Assembly: GCA_029959195.1 (NCBI GenBank)
Contig: CP114122.1
Location: 2,480,001-2,544,000, forward strand
Length of the DNA: 64,000 nt
Source of the DNA: Dictyophora rubrovolvata
Lineage: Eukaryota > Basidiomycota > Agaricomycetes > Phallales > Phallaceae
Direction of reading: 5' to 3'
Shown: piece by piece, positions 1 through 10,651 of the stretch
Layout of the letters: every line of letters begins with the position of its first letter
How positions within the stretch are numbered: position 1 is the first letter of the stretch
Made by a program: the position numbers and the translations under genes
The notes under the pieces: model-generated
What the model saw: the letters and a program-made list of their open reading frames with translations, nothing else
What the model was told of the DNA's origin: nothing
Database searches by the model: none

Positions 1-1044
1 ATCTCTTTAAATAATCTATCTTGAAGGACCTATCAGCACACCAAGTGCCCACTCCCAAGCGGATCTACCCATGTATGAGGTTTTCTAACTCTTCATGATC
101 ACCACATTGCATTCTGTGATATTTTATATCAATAGTCGGCGGAATTAGAGATAGGTCAAACCTCAGTTTAAATATAGAAGATCATGGATATATGCGGTCT
201 GGAAAGATCCTATTGATTGACCTGCCTAGCAAGTAATATCCACTTGGTCCTGCACTGTATATTCAAGGCTAGACCTTGTCTATTAGTAATGTAGCTTCCT
301 ATCTGGTTTCCGGTATTAGTCCGATGAAGACCGTTAGTTTACTGCTTTGGCTACACAGCTGGTCTCAAAGCAACCCCGATTGTTTAAGACCATGAACGGC
401 TTCATTTGGCCTACAAGCCGAATACCCGGAATGAAGTAATTAGCAATGTGATTCTCAAAAACGAATATGTATGTACGAACAGAGCTCGGCACTTCACAAT
501 TTTTCATTTCCTCCCTCGGGGGCACACCCGGCGGAAGTTTTTTTTTTTCAGGTTCTTTTCTTGTGCATAACAAAATCAATTTCTTTTTCTTGGCCGCTAG
601 TTTACAATGATCCATACCAGATGATCCCCTATCAACTATGATTAAAGTACAAGCTCTGTCGTAGAAGAAAAAAAGAATTAGTAGACGAACCCACGGACAG
701 TCGTCGGTGCAATTCGCGAAAGAAAAGGGAGTCATGGAAGAAAACTAGCATGCTGCATAACTTGATAATCTTTGACATGATAAGGCAATCGAGATAAAAG
801 GAGAAAATTGTTCGTGATACAGAATAAAGTAGCGAGACAGAGAGAAAAAAACGTGAGGGATGGACGACGGCGAACATTCGGATACCAGCCGGGTTTTATC
901 CCTATCCTTTACTAACCCGGTCATACCGGTAAAGTGAAATTCCTCTATAATATCCTTTTAACCACGGAGATAATATGAGCTTATTGCAACAACCACACAA
1001 ACAAAAATAATAGTCATGGATCAGTAAAAAAAGGATTTGTTGGT
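1..1044. other. Intergenic, left edge
   Basis: Only short ORFs without family resemblance or splice-compatible neighbours are visible on either strand. An A/T-run-rich patch lies near 540-610. The stretch is probably the 3' flank of the minus-strand gene ending at 1045, plus unassigned DNA. Confidence 0.5.
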
Positions 1045-1964
1045 TTATCCTCGAACGTATACGATATTGTCGGCGGAATGAAGCCGATTTCTTGAGGCCG
1101 GTTTATAGGCCATAACGTTAGCATCAACTCGATCGGACGAGCGAGAGTGCGAGACGGTTTTCGATGACGAACGAGAGGTACTCCTCTGCTGTTGCGATTG
1201 TTGTTGTTGTTGCTGGTGTTGACCGCTAGAAGTTCTCGCAGGCGCCAATCCCCAGTCAAGATTTCCAAAAAGTCTGCGCAGCAATGGTGGTTTTTTTGGA
1301 GTGCTTGATCGGGGTTGTAAGGCCAGGGTTGGAGTAGAATGATATGCTGCGTACGTGGTGTACTGCGGTCTGGTACTAGTACCACCATCATGCGAGCGCT
1401 AAAAAAAAGAATTCCTTCTCAGAAGCTTGCAATTTTTTCTTTGTTTCGAAATAAACTTACCGGAGATTCTACTCTATGTGGACTTGGGCTTGGAGAAACG
1501 CGGTATGATCCTGTGGTTGGTTGTGCCGGGACGTATGGCGCACGAGTGGGACTGCTGGCCCGATTGTAGTGTGCTGACGCCGGAGCATAATACGTCGGAT
1601 TATTGTTAGGTTTCGAATGTGTATACGCATACAAGAATGGCTGCGGCTGAGGAGTCGCATAACGAGTATCAGCAGAGACGGAATGAAGTCTACTTCGAAT
1701 AGTTGGTGGCTGTTGATCTCTATAAAGCGCCTGCGCTGAGGAAGGTCTCCTCTCGAGATAGCTGGCGGGTGGGTATGTAGCTCGAGACGAGGTAAACGGA
1801 GAGCGGTGACGTCTTCCGGTGTACCGAGAAGCATTAGGGTTAGAAACAGATGATTCGGGGTATACGGTCGATACTGAATCATCAGGAAGACTAGTAGGGA
1901 TTGAAGGTGGGGGCGGGGCATCCACGTTTTCTTCCACCCATCTCATTATTTTTTCGTGCTTCAT
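1045..1964 (-). CDS. Ser/Pro/Gln-rich disordered protein with C-terminal RLFGNLDW motif
   Basis: Two exons on the minus strand: 1964-1461 and 1398-1045, joined in phase 0 across a 62-bp intron with a GTAAGT donor and a T-run/TAG acceptor. The product is about 285 aa. It opens with MKHEKIMRWVEENVDAPPPP, an acidic/aromatic start. A long Ser/Pro/Tyr/Arg-rich region follows, and a Gln tract (CAA/CAG repeats) lies near residue 225. Shortly before that tract is PKKPPLLRRLFGNLDWG. There is no signal peptide or membrane segment. The start at 1964 was chosen because it is the first ATG in frame downstream of a TATA box (TATAAATA at 2133-2126). The gene at 3725-4501 carries a matching motif (PKKKGIIERLLDNIEWED), so the two are probably paralogues. 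Function is unknown. The compositional bias suggests an intrinsically disordered adaptor, which is inference. Confidence 0.72.
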
Positions 1965-2125
1965 CGTCACAAACAACAAGTGGAAGAAAGAAGAGTTAGC
2001 GGAGGGGAAGGGTGAGCGGAGGGGGAAGGGGATCGATACACAATCGATACACAAGGTAGAGGGGCAGGGAGACTGTTGCCGAGTGGGGAAAGAATAGTAA
2101 GGCTTAGAGAGCCACGGAGACTTTG

Positions 2126-2133
2126 TATTTATA
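2126..2133 (-). promoter_or_regulatory. TATA box of the 1045-1964 gene
   Basis: TATAAATA on the minus strand, about 160 bp upstream of the chosen ATG. It implies a leader of roughly 130 nt and argues against starting the protein further upstream. Confidence 0.6.
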
Positions 2134-2139
2134 CACCAA

Positions 2140-3724
2140 GTGAGATCACTTAGATTGTCACTTGCGGAGTCAGGAGTATATTATTTGCTTTTTCCCTCGG
2201 ATTTGTAATGTAAATGGAACTTCACCGAATGCCGTTAGGCTAAGCCGGTTCCCGAATAACGTTGCAAAGTGTTTCTGCACAAAGGCCTCCAAGGTGACAA
2301 GAGGTGAGCCGCCGAAGCTCTCTAGGCAGCTAATTGCCGTTATAAGCGGCTTCTTTTCATACGATGTCCCCCAAAATATACGTTTTCAGTTACCAATGCA
2401 ATGCATATGCATAAAATGCGACATCCGCGTGTTTTCCGCGCGTAGTTCTTCGATGAGTACTGTGACCCCCACGCCATAAACGCGAAGATAATCACCTCGT
2501 TCGCGAGGAATAATTTCCTTTTTTGAATAAGTTTCCTAAAAAGACGAGGTTCTACCGGCTCGTGGATAACGCCCACCCCTCGATTTAACAATATGGCACG
2601 CCACGAAGGCGGGAAGTCTAGCATGCTAAACATAGAAAAACAGAAAGTCAACGTATTAAAAAAACGACCTCTCTCCTCTGAAAGTGAAATGCGCGCTGCA
2701 CCGCTGTGGTCTTTGGAAGTTGGAAGTTACACTCGTGGTAGGCTGTCTACTTTTTCCTCTCGCCATTGTCCCACTACTCCGACGAAAGCTATTTTCTTGA
2801 TGTTGCATTATACCTTTTAGGACCTCCCTTTCCTTACTAATAGATCCGACCACTTTCCTAGGCCGTCTCAGCTGGACAAGAGTAGGCGCAGACCCACGAG
2901 GATGCAGCGTGGCTGAAGTTTTAACCTTCGAAGGGGTGGATCGAACTAGACGAACGAAGACTTCTCCTTACACGTTGTCCGAGAGCGATTGTCACCCTGC
3001 CCGCGTGAGTCTACACTCGTTGTTTTTCTTTTTCTGAATAGAGCAAAAAAAAAAGTTGAAAAAGCCCGCCTACGTTGCAAATCGATCTGATTAATTACTA
3101 TCTGCATGTGACCTATATTTGTTAATATGTGTGAGCTGTAACGAAAGGATCCGCCTATGATTTAGGGTTTTGCCGTCACTTACTTCATGTTTCATAATAC
3201 CCAATTATCGTCACTACTTCAGCGCACATGTGATAATAAGGCAATGTATATTCCATTTCGTGCGTCTGATCTGCCGAGATAGCGTGAATGTTTGCTAATT
3301 CTATGCAGTTTCAGGGGGCGAACAGCCCTTGCAAGAAGTAGGTTCTTTGGCGAATCTCTTGTTGACGGCTGCAGCAAGAAGAAGAATATGAGTTCGGAAA
3401 ATCAAGGATGACACGGACATTTAGTAAGTGATGGAAACGTTTCTAATGAAACAGCACATACCTGGGCACGGCTACATCACACATCAAGTGTGGCAATCAA
3501 ATTGATTTTAGGCAGCAGTCGCCTTCTTGCATCACATTTCTCATGAACCTGATCAATTTGAGGGAGTTCGAAAAAAATATCATCACATGTTCTCGATGGT
3601 ATTCCGCACACTTGACATACAGTGAACAGATAGGAGATAATACATACACATAATAAACGAGTTTTGCAAACAGCAAACTATAGGGTATCATATAGATTCA
3701 ACATGCCCACACAAGGCAAAGAGA
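2140..3724. other. Intergenic region
   Basis: Divergent flank of the minus-strand gene at 1045-1964 and 3' flank of the gene at 3725-4501. Only short ORFs with no recognisable product are present, and I see no further structure. Confidence 0.5.
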
Positions 3725-4501
3725 TCAGGATAAAAGCCTTTTGTAGAAAGGACGTGAAACGGGTGAAGTCGGAGGTTTTTGGTATCGATACGGTTTGTCT
3801 GCGAAAGGAGTTTTGTCCTCCCATTCTATATTGTCTAACAGTCTTTCTATGATCCCTTTCTTTTTGGGAGGAGAAAACTGCGGCGGCGCATAAGTTACCG
3901 AATACAAATCAGGAGCAAATTTAAAACTGACCACAAAGTCTACAGATTGACCCGGTGGGGCTCTGACGTAAAGCGGGGTCTGTGCATCGTGCGTGCGTAT
4001 GGGAACGGGAATAAGAATATGGCCGTCCTTCCGAGCAGGTACTGCAGGTATTGAATGAGATCGTTTCGGGCGAGACTTGCTGGAGCTTTCGCGTCTTTCA
4101 AGTCTCTCTTCATGTCTTTCACGAGACGAAGAAATTGGCGGATGCGGGTGCGTATGCGTGTCTATTATTGGCACTTCCTGCGTGGTGTGATGCCGGGAAG
4201 TTGTCGGTCGATGACGATGCTCTCCATCCCGACTTGTACTGCCACTGCGTGGTGAATGATTTTGAGAGTTGCTACGTACATGCACTTGCTGGCGGGAAGA
4301 AGTGGAAGGATGTCTTGTCGATAATTGTGGTTGAGATTGAGGTTGTGGTTGTGGCGTTCTGTCCCTGGAAGTTCTACGTGGTGACGCTGGCGGCGGGGAT
4401 CTAGAAGTCGGCGTAACTGGCGCAGAAGCAACGCGGTCATGATCGCGATGACGGTGGTGGCTGCGACTGCGACTGCGACTGGGCGATACAGGAGACTCCA
4501 T
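3725..4501 (-). CDS. Arg/Ser/His-rich disordered protein with C-terminal RLLDNIEW motif
   Basis: Uninterrupted 258-aa ORF on the minus strand. The N-terminal half is SR/RS-dipeptide and His-rich (SRSRSRSHHRHRDHDR near residue 8), then Pro/Gln/Ser-rich with several basic patches. From about residue 165 the composition changes to a more ordered stretch with HILIPVPIRT, PLYVRAPPG and DFVVSFKFAPDLYSVTYAPP. Then comes PKKKGIIERLLDNIEWED, which aligns with PKKPPLLRRLFGNLDWG in the neighbour ending at 1045. The C terminus (YRYQKPPTSPVSRPF) is again Pro-rich. A weak TATA-like CTTATACG lies about 55 bp upstream. The RS-rich N terminus resembles that of splicing-associated proteins, but no RRM or kinase domain is present, so no role is claimed. 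The shared motif suggests a small family of C-terminal interaction modules. Confidence 0.72.
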   Translation of the reverse strand: MESPVSPSRSRSRSHHRHRDHDRVASAPVTPTSRSPPPASPRRTSRDRTPQPQPQSQPQLSTRHPSTSSRQQVHVRSNSQNHSPRSGSTSRDGEHRHRPTTSRHHTTQEVPIIDTHTHPHPPISSSRERHEERLERRESSSKSRPKRSHSIPAVPARKDGHILIPVPIRTHDAQTPLYVRAPPGQSVDFVVSFKFAPDLYSVTYAPPQFSPPKKKGIIERLLDNIEWEDKTPFADKPYRYQKPPTSPVSRPFYKRLLS

Positions 4502-4750
4502 CTCGATTATGGGGAAATCCTGGGAAGCGTGAAGTCTGACGTCGACAGAGCGTATAAGTATTGCTGGTAGGAGAAAGACTTACGTAACGGCTGGCCGTGG
4601 CCGCAGTTACTTAAGCGCCGTAAGCCTTTGGTAAGCCTCGTGTTTTTCGGCCTTCAACAAAGAAAGTCGCAAATGACTGACAGAACTGGTGTTTTAAAGC
4701 CAACCACTACACATTACAGATACAGCTGACAGTCCTTCAGCTTCCCGTTG

Positions 4751-5038
4751 TTATTGCAGACGGCCCATTTCCGGCAATTCATCCTCGTGGGCGTTGCCAA
4801 GTACCACTCCGTATAAATGAAACACACCGAAACCTCGTTGTTGGTCGGGAATTTTTTTCATTTGGAATTTTGGGGCCTCTCTCTGATAATCGCCAGCCAC
4901 GGGAACGTCGGTTAGTTTAGTGAAGACTTTCAAACACATCGCAACCTTGCACGTAATCTCTTCACAGGGATTATATTCATCAACATTGATATTAGAGGGA
5001 CCCAAATTTTCATTGGAGTTCTATAATGAATAAAAAAG
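4751..5038 (-). CDS. Doubtful small ORF downstream of Rce1
   Basis: An open minus-strand stretch could begin at a splice acceptor (TTCATTATAG at about 5048-5039). It reads NSNENLGPSNINVDEY, then NPCEEITCKVAMCLKVFTK and about 55 further residues to a stop at 4751. The Cys pattern C-x4-C-x4-C is suggestive, but I match it to no family. There is little room for a first exon between it and the Rce1 stop at 5109. It may be a terminal exon of an unseen transcript, a relic, or chance. Confidence 0.25.
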
Positions 5039-5108
5039 TTACCGTAATATTCAGGTTAATTAAAAACAGATTCGTCGATGTTTGTAGATCCGTTCGGGAA
5101 GATCCTTT

Positions 5109-6308
5109 TCATAAGGTCCAAGACCCAGATGCAGAAACAAACCCTACAATACCGATGACATAACCGATTATGATCACTTATAATAATAGGTTTTACGTTA
5201 ACGAAAGAAAGACTGCGAGAATAAAATAACCATACGTAATTTGTGGCCAGGGTGTTCTTTCAACTCCGTGGACAGTGCCGGAAGGCCCATCACATTAGCA
5301 ACTATATGAGCTGAAATGGAAGGTAGGATAGATTCTAAAGATAGCAGAAACGTTAACATGAAAACTTTATATAAACATAAACATACACATACCTGTTCTA
5401 AGGAATAAAAAGGAAACATAGGCTCCAAACAGCGTGGTATATGTAAATTGAATCACTGCATATCATGGTGAGCCATATGCCATATCGAACGAATCAAAAC
5501 GAACAGCAGATAATGATGGCTCGTTGCAGAGCTAGACGTGTTCGTCCCAGTTTGTTGTAGATTTCAAGTGCATGGTGAAGGTGAGCTATGACAGCACTCG
5601 AAAATAAACTAAACAGTGACTTTGAGCAGGTAGTTCTCGTACCTCCACCAAACCATAGAGGGGTCGCAAACAGCATTTCGTACCATCCTCTGCGCGACAT
5701 CTTTGCGATGGAAAGCAAACAAGCTCTGAAAACAATTTCTTCGGAGATGGGACCCTATAACCTTCGTCATCAGTATCTGTAATTCGACGGATAGACCCTA
5801 TGCAATCGTACAGCAATATAGTTTCTAAACCCAACCCATGTTTTAAAAGTGGGCCAAAGCTTATCTTCAAGAGTCCATTTTTTTTGGAATGGTAATTCTT
5901 CAGATAAATATAACGCCACAAATGGACCGGTATATAATATGGGTATCAAAAAGTGCGCTTTTAGGGTGTTTTTGGACGACAGAAAGCCTAACGCTTGTAG
6001 TGTAGATTCCATGGTGAACTGAAATCAACACTTGTATGTGCTGCAATCTTAATTGAACTACAAGAACTTACGTTATCAAAACCTTTTTCACGGGCAATAC
6101 ACCAATAAACGACACCGCAACTCAAGCATGTACTGATAAACACGGCTTTTAGCCGTGCGCGGATGACAGCATCATCATTTCTGTCGCGAGAAGTTTTTCC
6201 GTTTCCAGTGGACGATGGCCTGCCAGACTGCGAGATATACAGTCCTCCTACGTAGGACGACGAGATGAACGCTGAAATGCCGAAGGCCTGGAGAGAAGAC
6301 AGGGACAT
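5109..6308 (-). CDS. RCE1: CAAX prenyl protease 2 (Rce1-type)
   Basis: Seven exons on the minus strand: 6308-6072, 6018-5812, 5754-5643, 5585-5505, 5455-5393, 5334-5236 and 5176-5109. Every junction keeps frame, giving about 288 aa. Rce1 is an ER-membrane protease that removes the last three residues of prenylated CaaX proteins such as Ras and a-factor-type pheromones. The family signature is clear after splicing: LSEELPFQ and NYIAGPISEEIVFRAC (Glu153/Glu154 pair and Arg158), FGGAHLHHALE (His187 and His190), TLFGAYVSFLFLRT, and SAHIVANVMGLP (His243 and Asn247). These match the catalytic Glu, His and His/Asn positions known for Rce1. Length is normal for a fungal enzyme and several hydrophobic segments fit a multi-pass protein. 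The start at 6308 is the only ATG giving the hydrophobic N terminus. The gene appears intact, although the 5504 donor (GTTCGT) is weak. Confidence 0.93.
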
Positions 6309-7777
6309 TTGTAATGATCACGTGAATTTGGCTCACACTTCAAAAAAATTTGCGTGGGAAAATGCACGTGACTCATATGATCGTTTGTTCAACTTTCGCC
6401 GCTCGGTTGCATTTACTTTATCTCATTCTTTCCTTCTCGCGCTAGGGAGAAGGCCTATATTTGGCCGCGTGTTGAAGAATTGCTTCTCTTATTAATGTCG
6501 CGCTAAACAACCACAAGCTGAAAGGTCCGTGTTTCTTCCAAATCGATTAGTATGTAATTCACCCACGCCGCACGTCACCGCGTCACCTTTGGACCTTCCT
6601 CGGTTTACTTTGACGTCAAATCTAGCTCATTTGTAGATCAGAACAGACCTAGGCTTTTATTTTGGCACGACTTAATTTCCCGATCACAACTACGCAGATC
6701 AAGTCAGAATGTTGCCACGCCCTTCACTTGATTTGAGTAGCCAGAGCGCGTTGAAGTATTTTTATCTTTATACAGAGCATCCAGGTGTTTGAATAGCCGG
6801 TGAAAGAGACGTGATTCTCCGAATACATACATATACAAACCTACAACATTCTAGATCAAATACGGCTAAAGCTTCATCCATGGCATTTGGTTTATCGTGC
6901 CATGTGGGTATCCCTCTATTCTTAATGTCGTGGAGAGTAAGAAGCTAATTTACATCACAAATTTGATTGATTCTCATACCAAAAGGAAGGATCATATCAT
7001 TTCATCCATTCGCGTTACGTTTTACATCACATCTATCACGATCTAATACTTTCTCGCAGAATCAAGGAAGAGAAGAGTTCGCAAACTAAAAATTCCGGAT
7101 TTCATTCTTATTCTATGCAAGCAGACTTCAACAATCACTTAGCGGCGTCTTTTGACAGAGCCCAAATTTCGAAAATGATTTGATTACTGCGGAATTAAAA
7201 GCGATTGGCCTATTTATACAGGATGGGATAGAGGTCAGCTCTCGACAGCATTCTTGGCTGGTCCCCCCCCCCCCAAAAAAAAAACCATAAACCCGGTACT
7301 CGCCTTGACATGCTTCGCAACGACATCAATTAAACATAGATCGAAAACTCACCAGCTATAGTTCATGAAAGTGCCAGATATGATCTTACCCAAAATGACT
7401 TCTCCACGTATGACATTTACGACGATCTTTAAACGGGCCGAATAGCCTTTTGCAAATAAGTTCGCGCTAAATATAGGTTACAGGATGATAGGATGTATCT
7501 GCTTTTGGTATTTGTTTTCTGAAAGTTAAATCTGATGCGAGAAACTAATGGAGGGACGGTGATTGTAGCTTTTCTTGACCAACCCAAAACCCAATTCAAT
7601 CGGGATGATTCATCGAACTATGTTATCAAGTGACAAGTCTTCATTGGCATCGGTCTTTTACATCTGTTCCGTTATTTTTGCCTTACATCCTTACTCTATT
7701 CGGTTTGGCACTTATCGGATCTTTGACACAATCACTTCAGGCAAGTCGATGCTTATTTACATCGCATGACAAGGCGG
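6309..7777. other. Intergenic region with C12A10 tract
   Basis: The divergent space between Rce1 and the plus-strand gene at 7916 holds no supportable ORF. A homopolymer junction of about 12 C followed by 10 A lies at 7263-7284. Confidence 0.5.
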
Positions 7778-7785
7778 TATAAAAA
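7778..7785 (+). promoter_or_regulatory. TATA box of the 7916 gene
   Basis: TATAAAAA, 138 bp upstream of the ATG at 7916. It is followed by a pyrimidine-rich leader. Confidence 0.6.
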
Positions 7786-7915
7786 AAACTTCACAAACAA
7801 GACAAAACCTTCCATCGTCGCTCACTTTTTTAGGGGCTTTCGCCTACTCGCGACTACTCTCCCTCCGTTGGTCAATTCACTCCACAGATTTCGCATTGCC
7901 CTCTTTCCCATTCAA

Positions 7916-8236
7916 ATGTCTCCAAACCAAGTTACAGAAAGTAGTCGCGCGCAAAGTAGACCAGGGACTGTTGATTCATTTCTCCAGTCCCTCACGTCTA
8001 CGCAACCCCCACCCATGTCAAGGCTTTCTTGCATTGCCCTTCCAGATGTTGAGACGGATATAGGCCAACCTCCTGTTCTGTTAGGAGGTACGTTGACTGT
8101 AAAAGAGATTCGGGCATTTGATGTATCTGGATTGACAGGTGCGGGTACTTCCCAACCACACAGCTTACCCACCCCGCCTTCCTCCCCCGTACAAGAGGAG
8201 AAGACTCTACCCTTTTATGGGACGTCGCAGCAGTGA
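7916..8236 (+). CDS. IPLP-family small disordered protein, 'LPCIPLPDV' type
   Basis: Two exons, 7916-8087 and 8139-8236, about 89 aa after removal of a 51-bp phase-1 intron (GTACGT donor, TTGACAG acceptor). Exon 1 is Ser/Thr/Gln-rich and ends with PPPMSRLSCIALPDVETD, the variant core of the family. Exon 2 starts right after the intron with GAGTSQPHSLPTPPSSPV and an acidic tail. The intron is a multiple of three and has no in-frame stop, so an unspliced message would still encode about 106 aa. The same core, order and intron phase occur in the genes at 10385 and 17264. There is no signal peptide or transmembrane segment. TPPSSP offers proline-directed phosphorylation sites, which is inference only. 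Function is unknown. Confidence 0.68.
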   Translation: MSPNQVTESSRAQSRPGTVDSFLQSLTSTQPPPMSRLSCIALPDVETDIGQPPVLLGGTLTVKEIRAFDVSGLTGAGTSQPHSLPTPPSSPVQEEKTLPFYGTSQQ

Positions 8237-10384
8237 TCACGTCGTACGTCTGTGTAGTTGGACTCGAGCACAGCGATACTGTTCCACTACATATCATAAC
8301 GTTATGTAGATTGGTAAGTTCCACTCATTACAACACGATGGATTCAAGATTGTCTGGTCGGAATCGATTGACTGGGTTTCGTACAGTTATTTTCCATATT
8401 CTTGTGGTTCGGCGAAACCTACAATTGATATTAATATTGCCAAGACGTTCCCCCCCTTGACCGTGCTTGTTTTGGGGTGTTGATGACTCCCGATTTGCGT
8501 TTGCGAAAACAACCTGTATTTAAATATCATACAACGGAATATTGATGCGCTCCCTTGTTCATATTACATTTATTGACCACAGCACTTGAAAAAATCCCTT
8601 ACGCGTTCTTCCCCTTTGACATGATAAAGTGACAGTGACACTGATGGCTGTTGCACGTCATCAATATTGAAACTGATCAACAGTCAGCAGTCCACGAAAC
8701 CAGTTATCAATCAAATAAAATCATCTTGATTGGCTCAGGTGAGTAGAGAATTTGATCTTTCTTCATATAATCCTGAATCACACTATCAAAACAAGGTGCT
8801 CTCACAGGATCAAAGCTACATGAGCGTATTCGGAGAATTTCCTATTGAATATGCATATCACAATGTCAACACTGCCTTACAGTTGATGATAAATCTCCCA
8901 AATTAATGTCAGGAGACATCCTCAATGAAACAGTGAACCGATGATCATAGACTATTATAAAGTACCGGGACGTCATCTGTGTACAGCCAGCCTTGTGATT
9001 CATAGGAACTAGAGAATCTATCATGACAAGTATCTTTCACATTGCACTGCCACGCTTCACCTCACTCACCAGAGCGAGGAGACCGCATTTGCACAAGTTG
9101 AAGCAAAAGCACTGGCCCCTGGGGTGGTCACTGCCCCATTTGTCTTGGTTCGTACTGAAGAATTATTGTTAGTTTGTCCGTGATAAGTATGCGATTAGAA
9201 TCTCGAAACTATATCGCGTGTTTGAGACACCAATGTTGCAGCGACAAACCTGATAGCTTAAAGGAAGGCAGACAAGAATAGTTGGTTGAGCTTGCCAAGC
9301 TGTCGGGATTCGGCTACACAATGCAAACTCCGGAGAGCTCCGCTCGCATTATCCCTCGACTTTCCCAACTTTTCTTGATGACATCCTTGACACGCTGCAC
9401 GGCTTTATCATCCTCATAGCTCCTATTTTTTTCCTAATTTTTTCTCAAAAGTTTTCATAATCATCATCATTAAAAGAACAAGATGTAAGACATTTCTGGT
9501 ATGTAGAATCCGGAGCAAGACGCCGCCTGACTACCATCGATATGGTATGGTCCTACAGCACAGGGCATTGACCTTGAGCCATACGAAAAGATGGAGAACA
9601 TAGTTCGATAGTATCTGTGTCAACTTTGATGAAGACGTTACGCAAACTTTACTAAAGTGAATCGTTGGCATGCATTTTTGAAGGTACGTAAGAATCCCTC
9701 GTCAAAACAACGCCATTACGCGGCTCATTCAAACGAACTGAGAAGTTATGTTCCTGAAAATCAGGTTCTCGGTCATTTTAATCTCACATCATCCATCTGG
9801 TGTACTACGTATCAAGCCAATCAGATGATTCCTCGAACACTTGCAAATTGATGTCAAACGAACTTAGGACAATTACCTTATCCTGTGTAAAAGTAGCCAG
9901 ACGGTAATATCAAAAGCTACCATGAACCTTTCACCCAGCTTTGATAGCTTTGTATTCCCATTCTTTCAATCGTGCTGACAAAGAACCCTCATAATCGACC
10001 TTGGACTAGCACTTCCAAGACATCATAAGCGTTGACAATCTTTTGACACATCGCTTTTCTATTTTCAGTTCCCTTTAGTCCTGAGATTAATTTGATGACA
10101 TAGCTGTAAAGTCATGTCGCGCCACCGACCTGAGCACTCCCCTTTGAGTAACGGCTCATTTTTAACTATGATATACCTAGGCGGTGACTCGTGCGTAAAA
10201 CGTTATTTTGGAAGTTCTTTATAGAAACTTATGACATACACGGCTTTCCCTAGTGAATGTATTTGCTGTGAACTGGCTTCCTTAACCTGTATCGCCTGGG
10301 TCTACATATATCTATCTTTCCAACTCTGATCACTCCTCCCTCTGTAGCCCTAACTCGCCCAGAAAGAATACCTCGGAACCTTTT
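8237..10384. other. Intergenic region
   Basis: No ORF here has family resemblance or splice-consistent neighbours, and the short plus-strand ORF at 9657-9851 is unsupported. A CATATATC element near 10305-10312 may serve as TATA for the gene at 10385. Confidence 0.5.
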
Positions 10385-10651
10385 ATGTCAGAAGACAAGA
10401 ACATAGAGTCCCTCCATATGTCCATGTCAAATTCCTCCTCTCTTGCATGCCCCGAACAACCTCCTCCCGCGCCAAAACTACCTTGTATTCCTCTTCCAGA
10501 TGTTGATACGGATGCCTCTCCACCACGAACCGAGCAAAATATCACATTTTCTGGGAATGCTCTGGGTTTAACGATGTATCCGACGCCGCCGTCCTCTGCT
10601 GTCGAACAGAACTCAACTCTCCGACTAGAGTACCTCGGCTCTGAGAGGTAG
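10385..10651 (+). CDS. IPLP-family small disordered protein, apparently intronless
   Basis: A single 88-aa ORF. After an acidic, Ser/Met-rich start comes PPPAPKLPCIPLPDVDTD, the best match to the core of the 7916 and 17264 genes. YPTPPSSAVEQ follows 25-30 residues later and matches the exon-2 opening of its paralogues. The interval between the two motifs, where relatives carry a phase-1 intron, reads straight through here as ASPPRTEQNITFSGNALGL with no good donor/acceptor pair. The intron is therefore either lost or never gained. The gene lies between paralogues in the same orientation. There is no signal peptide or membrane segment. Role unknown. Confidence 0.65.
   Translation: MSEDKNIESLHMSMSNSSSLACPEQPPPAPKLPCIPLPDVDTDASPPRTEQNITFSGNALGLTMYPTPPSSAVEQNSTLRLEYLGSER

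Noticed and set aside
1419-2054. Extending the 1964 gene upstream to 2054
   Set aside because: The upstream in-frame start would be TTG, not ATG; the first true ATG is at 1964.
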